In this document: in pieces, positions 7,058 through 8,707 of the stretch
How positions within the stretch are numbered: position 1 is the stretch's first letter
Layout: each line of letters starts with the position of its first letter
Assembly: GCA_017623955.1 (NCBI GenBank)
Contig: JAGAOA010000194.1
Coordinates: 1 to 8,707 of the forward strand
From: Opitutales bacterium
GTDB lineage: Bacteria; Verrucomicrobiota; Verrucomicrobiae; Opitutales; CAG-312
Reading direction: 5' to 3'
Length of the DNA: 8,707 bases
Notes under the pieces: generated by a model
Seen by the model: only the letters and a program-made list of their open reading frames with translations
The model's database searches: none
Told to the model about the DNA's origin: nothing
Translations under genes and position numbers: made by a program

Positions 7058-7729
7058 TTAAGAATCCGGTTTATAGGAATAGGCTTTACTTCCATCAGAC
7101 TTTGATACGGGTAAAACTTTTAACATATCACCAGCATCAGCTTTACCTACAATTCCAATAGATGCATTATTTGTTTTTATCAAACTCAATACATCGCTCT
7201 TTTTTGAAAGCATATTTACCCACGAACCTAAATTTGTGCCCCCAAGAGCTTCAAACTTAAATAACTCTACAACTAAATTATCAGAAAAAGATGTACATAC
7301 AGCTACAATATTGCGTAAACTAACATCATCAACACCAACCTGTGTCCAATTTTCACTGCGTTGTTTTGTATTCGCCGAATATATATCAATCAACTGACGT
7401 GTAGAAATCTCCTCAATAGGATTAACTGAATTTACAACAACTACAGCTGCCTGATAAGCAAAAGGCAATGCTATTAATTCTTCTGGAAGTTTCTTCGTGA
7501 GAGGATTAGCTATTATAGCAATATCTGTTTTACCTGCAAGCAAATCTGGAATAGCTAAGTACGTTCCTTTCATATTTGTTTTTACTTCATATCCAGATTT
7601 CTTTGCGATATCTATAACACTTTTTTCAATGATAGGTGCCAAAATATCACTGCCTGATAACGATAAACTAGATGCCGACAAACTTACTGACGTCACTAGA
7701 ACTAAAACTATAGAAACAATTTTATTCAT
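7058..7729 (-). CDS. PstS-like periplasmic substrate-binding protein, probably truncated
   Basis: The 223-residue product begins with a Sec signal peptide of about 18-20 residues (Lys3, a Val/Leu-rich core, then SLSAS). Next come SLSGSDILAPII (21-34), which resembles the ligand-binding start of PstS-type proteins, LLAGKTDIAIIANPL (63-77) and VVVVNSVNPIEEIS (96-109). LGSW appears at 167-170, and the interlobe segment ASIGIVGKADAG is at 189-200. These features fit the PBP-like domain family that binds phosphate or similar oxyanions outside the inner membrane. It ends at TAA before the family's last about 65 residues, which are still present in frame downstream (see 6860-7057). The product probably lacks the C-terminal helices and may be non-functional. 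A good Shine-Dalgarno sequence (AAGG, seven bases upstream) sets the start. It follows sufT by 38 bases. No PstC, PstA or PstB gene is in the window, so the ligand is unknown. Confidence 0.8.
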   Translation of the reverse strand: MNKIVSIVLVLVTSVSLSASSLSLSGSDILAPIIEKSVIDIAKKSGYEVKTNMKGTYLAIPDLLAGKTDIAIIANPLTKKLPEELIALPFAYQAAVVVVNSVNPIEEISTRQLIDIYSANTKQRSENWTQVGVDDVSLRNIVAVCTSFSDNLVVELFKFEALGGTNLGSWVNMLSKKSDVLSLIKTNNASIGIVGKADAGDMLKVLPVSKSDGSKAYSYKPDS

Positions 7730-7736
7730 AATCTTA

Positions 7737-7740
7737 CCTT
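7737..7740 (-). promoter_or_regulatory. Shine-Dalgarno site of the PstS-like gene
   Basis: AAGG on the minus strand lies seven bases before the ATG at 7729-7727, inside the 38-base gap after sufT. It supports this start and shows that the 5' end of the damaged gene still looks intact for translation. Confidence 0.6.
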
Positions 7741-7767
7741 GATAATAAATTGAAAATTTTAAATGAA

Positions 7768-8337
7768 CTATACTAACCCCAAAATCATTCTAGCCTCCTG
7801 ACTCATCATATCTTGATTCCATGGAGGATCCCAAACTATATTTACTAATGCTTCACGAACCGATGGCAATGCTTCGATACGCATACGCAAATCATCAGCA
7901 ATTATCGGACCCATAGAACAACCAGGCGCGGTTAAAGTCATATCAACAACAACTTTTCCTTCGCCAACAAATTCCATTCTATAAACAAGACCTAAATCGA
8001 CTATATTAACCGGAATTTCTGGATCGTAAACAGTTTTTGCAACGTTCCAAAGTTCTTCAACAGATACCGCAGTTAAAGGTTCTTCAAAAACATATTCTTT
8101 TTTATGAACAGTTGCACAAACAGAATTTTCAGGAGGGGCAGATATTTCGCCTATACCTAAAGCATCTGCATCAACACCTTCAATTCGAGCCATACCAAAC
8201 ACGCCAAGAACAGTAAAATTACCACCCAAATGATGTGTAATTTTCACCTCATTACCAGCGACTAAAAGGACTTCTAGTCCAGACGGAATGAGCATTGCAT
8301 GAACATCTCTTGAAAGTTTTATTTTTGATGAATCCAT
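7768..8337 (-). CDS. sufT: Fe-S cluster assembly/maturation protein SufT (DUF59/MIP18 family)
   Basis: SufT is a small cytoplasmic helper in loading or maturing Fe-S proteins, studied in Staphylococcus aureus. The 189-residue protein has the SufT-specific N-terminal part: LIPSGLEV near 16-23, VKITHHLGGNFTV near 31-43 and the GVDADALG segment near 54-61. The DUF59/MIP18 domain follows at about 93-165, with YDPEIPVNIVDLGLVY (104-119) and TAPGCSMGP (136-144), whose Cys140 is the conserved cysteine. The tail WDPPWNQDMMS (169-179) is diagnostic. Length is normal and no key residue is missing. The ATG follows the proB stop by two bases (TAG-TT-ATG) and has no clear Shine-Dalgarno sequence, so translation is probably coupled to proB. 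No other suf or isc gene is visible. It ends in TAG, 38 bases before the PstS-like gene. Confidence 0.93.
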   Translation of the reverse strand: MDSSKIKLSRDVHAMLIPSGLEVLLVAGNEVKITHHLGGNFTVLGVFGMARIEGVDADALGIGEISAPPENSVCATVHKKEYVFEEPLTAVSVEELWNVAKTVYDPEIPVNIVDLGLVYRMEFVGEGKVVVDMTLTAPGCSMGPIIADDLRMRIEALPSVREALVNIVWDPPWNQDMMSQEARMILGLV

Positions 8338-8339
8338 AA

Positions 8340-8707
8340 CTATATTAAAGTCAAATTATCACGATGTACTACAACATCTTTATGCCCACACTTACCAATA
8401 TGCTTACGCATTTGTTCTAGCTCAGTAGAAGCAACCTCAGCCAATCCACGAGCAACTACATAACCTGTTGACTCATCTATAATCTCGACCATTGCACCTT
8501 TTGCGAATTTACCAGAAACAGAGCATACTCCAGCAGGCAACAAAGAACCACCCGAACTACGCAAAGCCTTGACAGCACCTTCATCAACAACGATTTTTGC
8601 TATTGTTTTACCAAAGTATGCTAACCAACGTTTTTTAGAACTTATAATTTTTTTTGAAGCCAAAAATTTAGTTCCAGGATTTTTCCCATCGAGAATATCT
8701 GTAAGTA
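8340..8707 (-). CDS. proB: Glutamate 5-kinase ProB, C-terminal part with PUA domain (5' end outside the window)
   Basis: Glutamate 5-kinase phosphorylates glutamate at the start of proline synthesis. The frame is open to the right edge, so the kinase active site is outside the window. The 121 visible residues begin LTDILDGKNPGTKF, the end of the amino-acid kinase domain with its Gly-Thr pair. KKRWLAYFGK follows, as in ProB (usually KxWL or KxWI). The PUA domain then starts at KIVVDEGAVKAL (about 37-48), with SLLPAGV (54-60), ARGLAEVASTELEQ (85-98) and the terminal VVVHRDNLTLI. A TTG at 8663-8661 could be mistaken for a start, but homology runs straight through it, so it is an internal leucine codon. 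The gene is the first visible member of proB-sufT-pstS-like and ends in TAG two bases before sufT. Confidence 0.93.
   Translation of the reverse strand, partial: LTDILDGKNPGTKFLASKKIISSKKRWLAYFGKTIAKIVVDEGAVKALRSSGGSLLPAGVCSVSGKFAKGAMVEIIDESTGYVVARGLAEVASTELEQMRKHIGKCGHKDVVVHRDNLTLI

Noticed and set aside
6860..7060. Recoding of TAA as a sense codon (for example Tyr) in this organism
   Set aside because: No other long gene in the window contains an in-frame TAA, and TAA ends recN and ybaK/ebsC at their normal family lengths. Gene decay explains the data with fewer assumptions.
8340..8663. A separate 107-residue PUA-domain protein starting at TTG 8663
   Set aside because: The frame stays open to the right edge and the upstream residues match the end of the ProB kinase domain, so it is the 3' part of proB.

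Overview
This is an AT-rich chromosomal stretch (about one third G+C in the lines I tallied) from a Gram-negative bacterium that makes lipid A. Most of it is ordinary housekeeping DNA. The fused lpxC-fabZ gene followed directly by an apparent lpxA start is an arrangement known from Bacteroidota and from the PVC group (Verrucomicrobiota, Lentisphaerota and relatives). The style of the RecN and SufT proteins and the sigma70-like TTGACA hexamers lean me towards PVC. That is an inference, not a placement.

Layout. Positions 1-5837 hold a minus-strand run read right to left: recN (DNA repair), ftsK (DNA translocase), lpxC-fabZ (lipid A plus fatty-acid dehydratase), then the first codons of a probable lpxA at the left edge. 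Positions 5838-6151 are a non-coding divergent region. It has a minus-strand terminator-like hairpin with no assigned gene before it, a second A/T-flanked hairpin, and a palindrome nested between two inverted CTTGACAT motifs. Positions 6152-6625 hold ybaK/ebsC (Cys-tRNA(Pro) deacylase) on the plus strand. It converges on a minus-strand tRNA-Gly(GCC), and a 13-bp bidirectional terminator lies between them. Positions 6860-8707 hold a second minus-strand operon, proB (3' part only), sufT, and a PstS-like periplasmic binding protein gene.

The most notable observation is in the binding-protein gene. Its reading frame ends at a TAA after 223 codons. The same frame then continues with a family-like C-terminus (a GDYPL motif, then the FKKEN and KIKPLLKILL segments), broken by one more TAA, to a natural end at 6860. 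The full frame would be 289 codons, close to the usual family length. A recently inactivated gene is the simplest reading. Stop-codon readthrough and sequence error are alternatives.

I found no CRISPR array, insertion sequence, phage gene or clear novel system. The intergenic structures upstream of recN are the other part worth checking.
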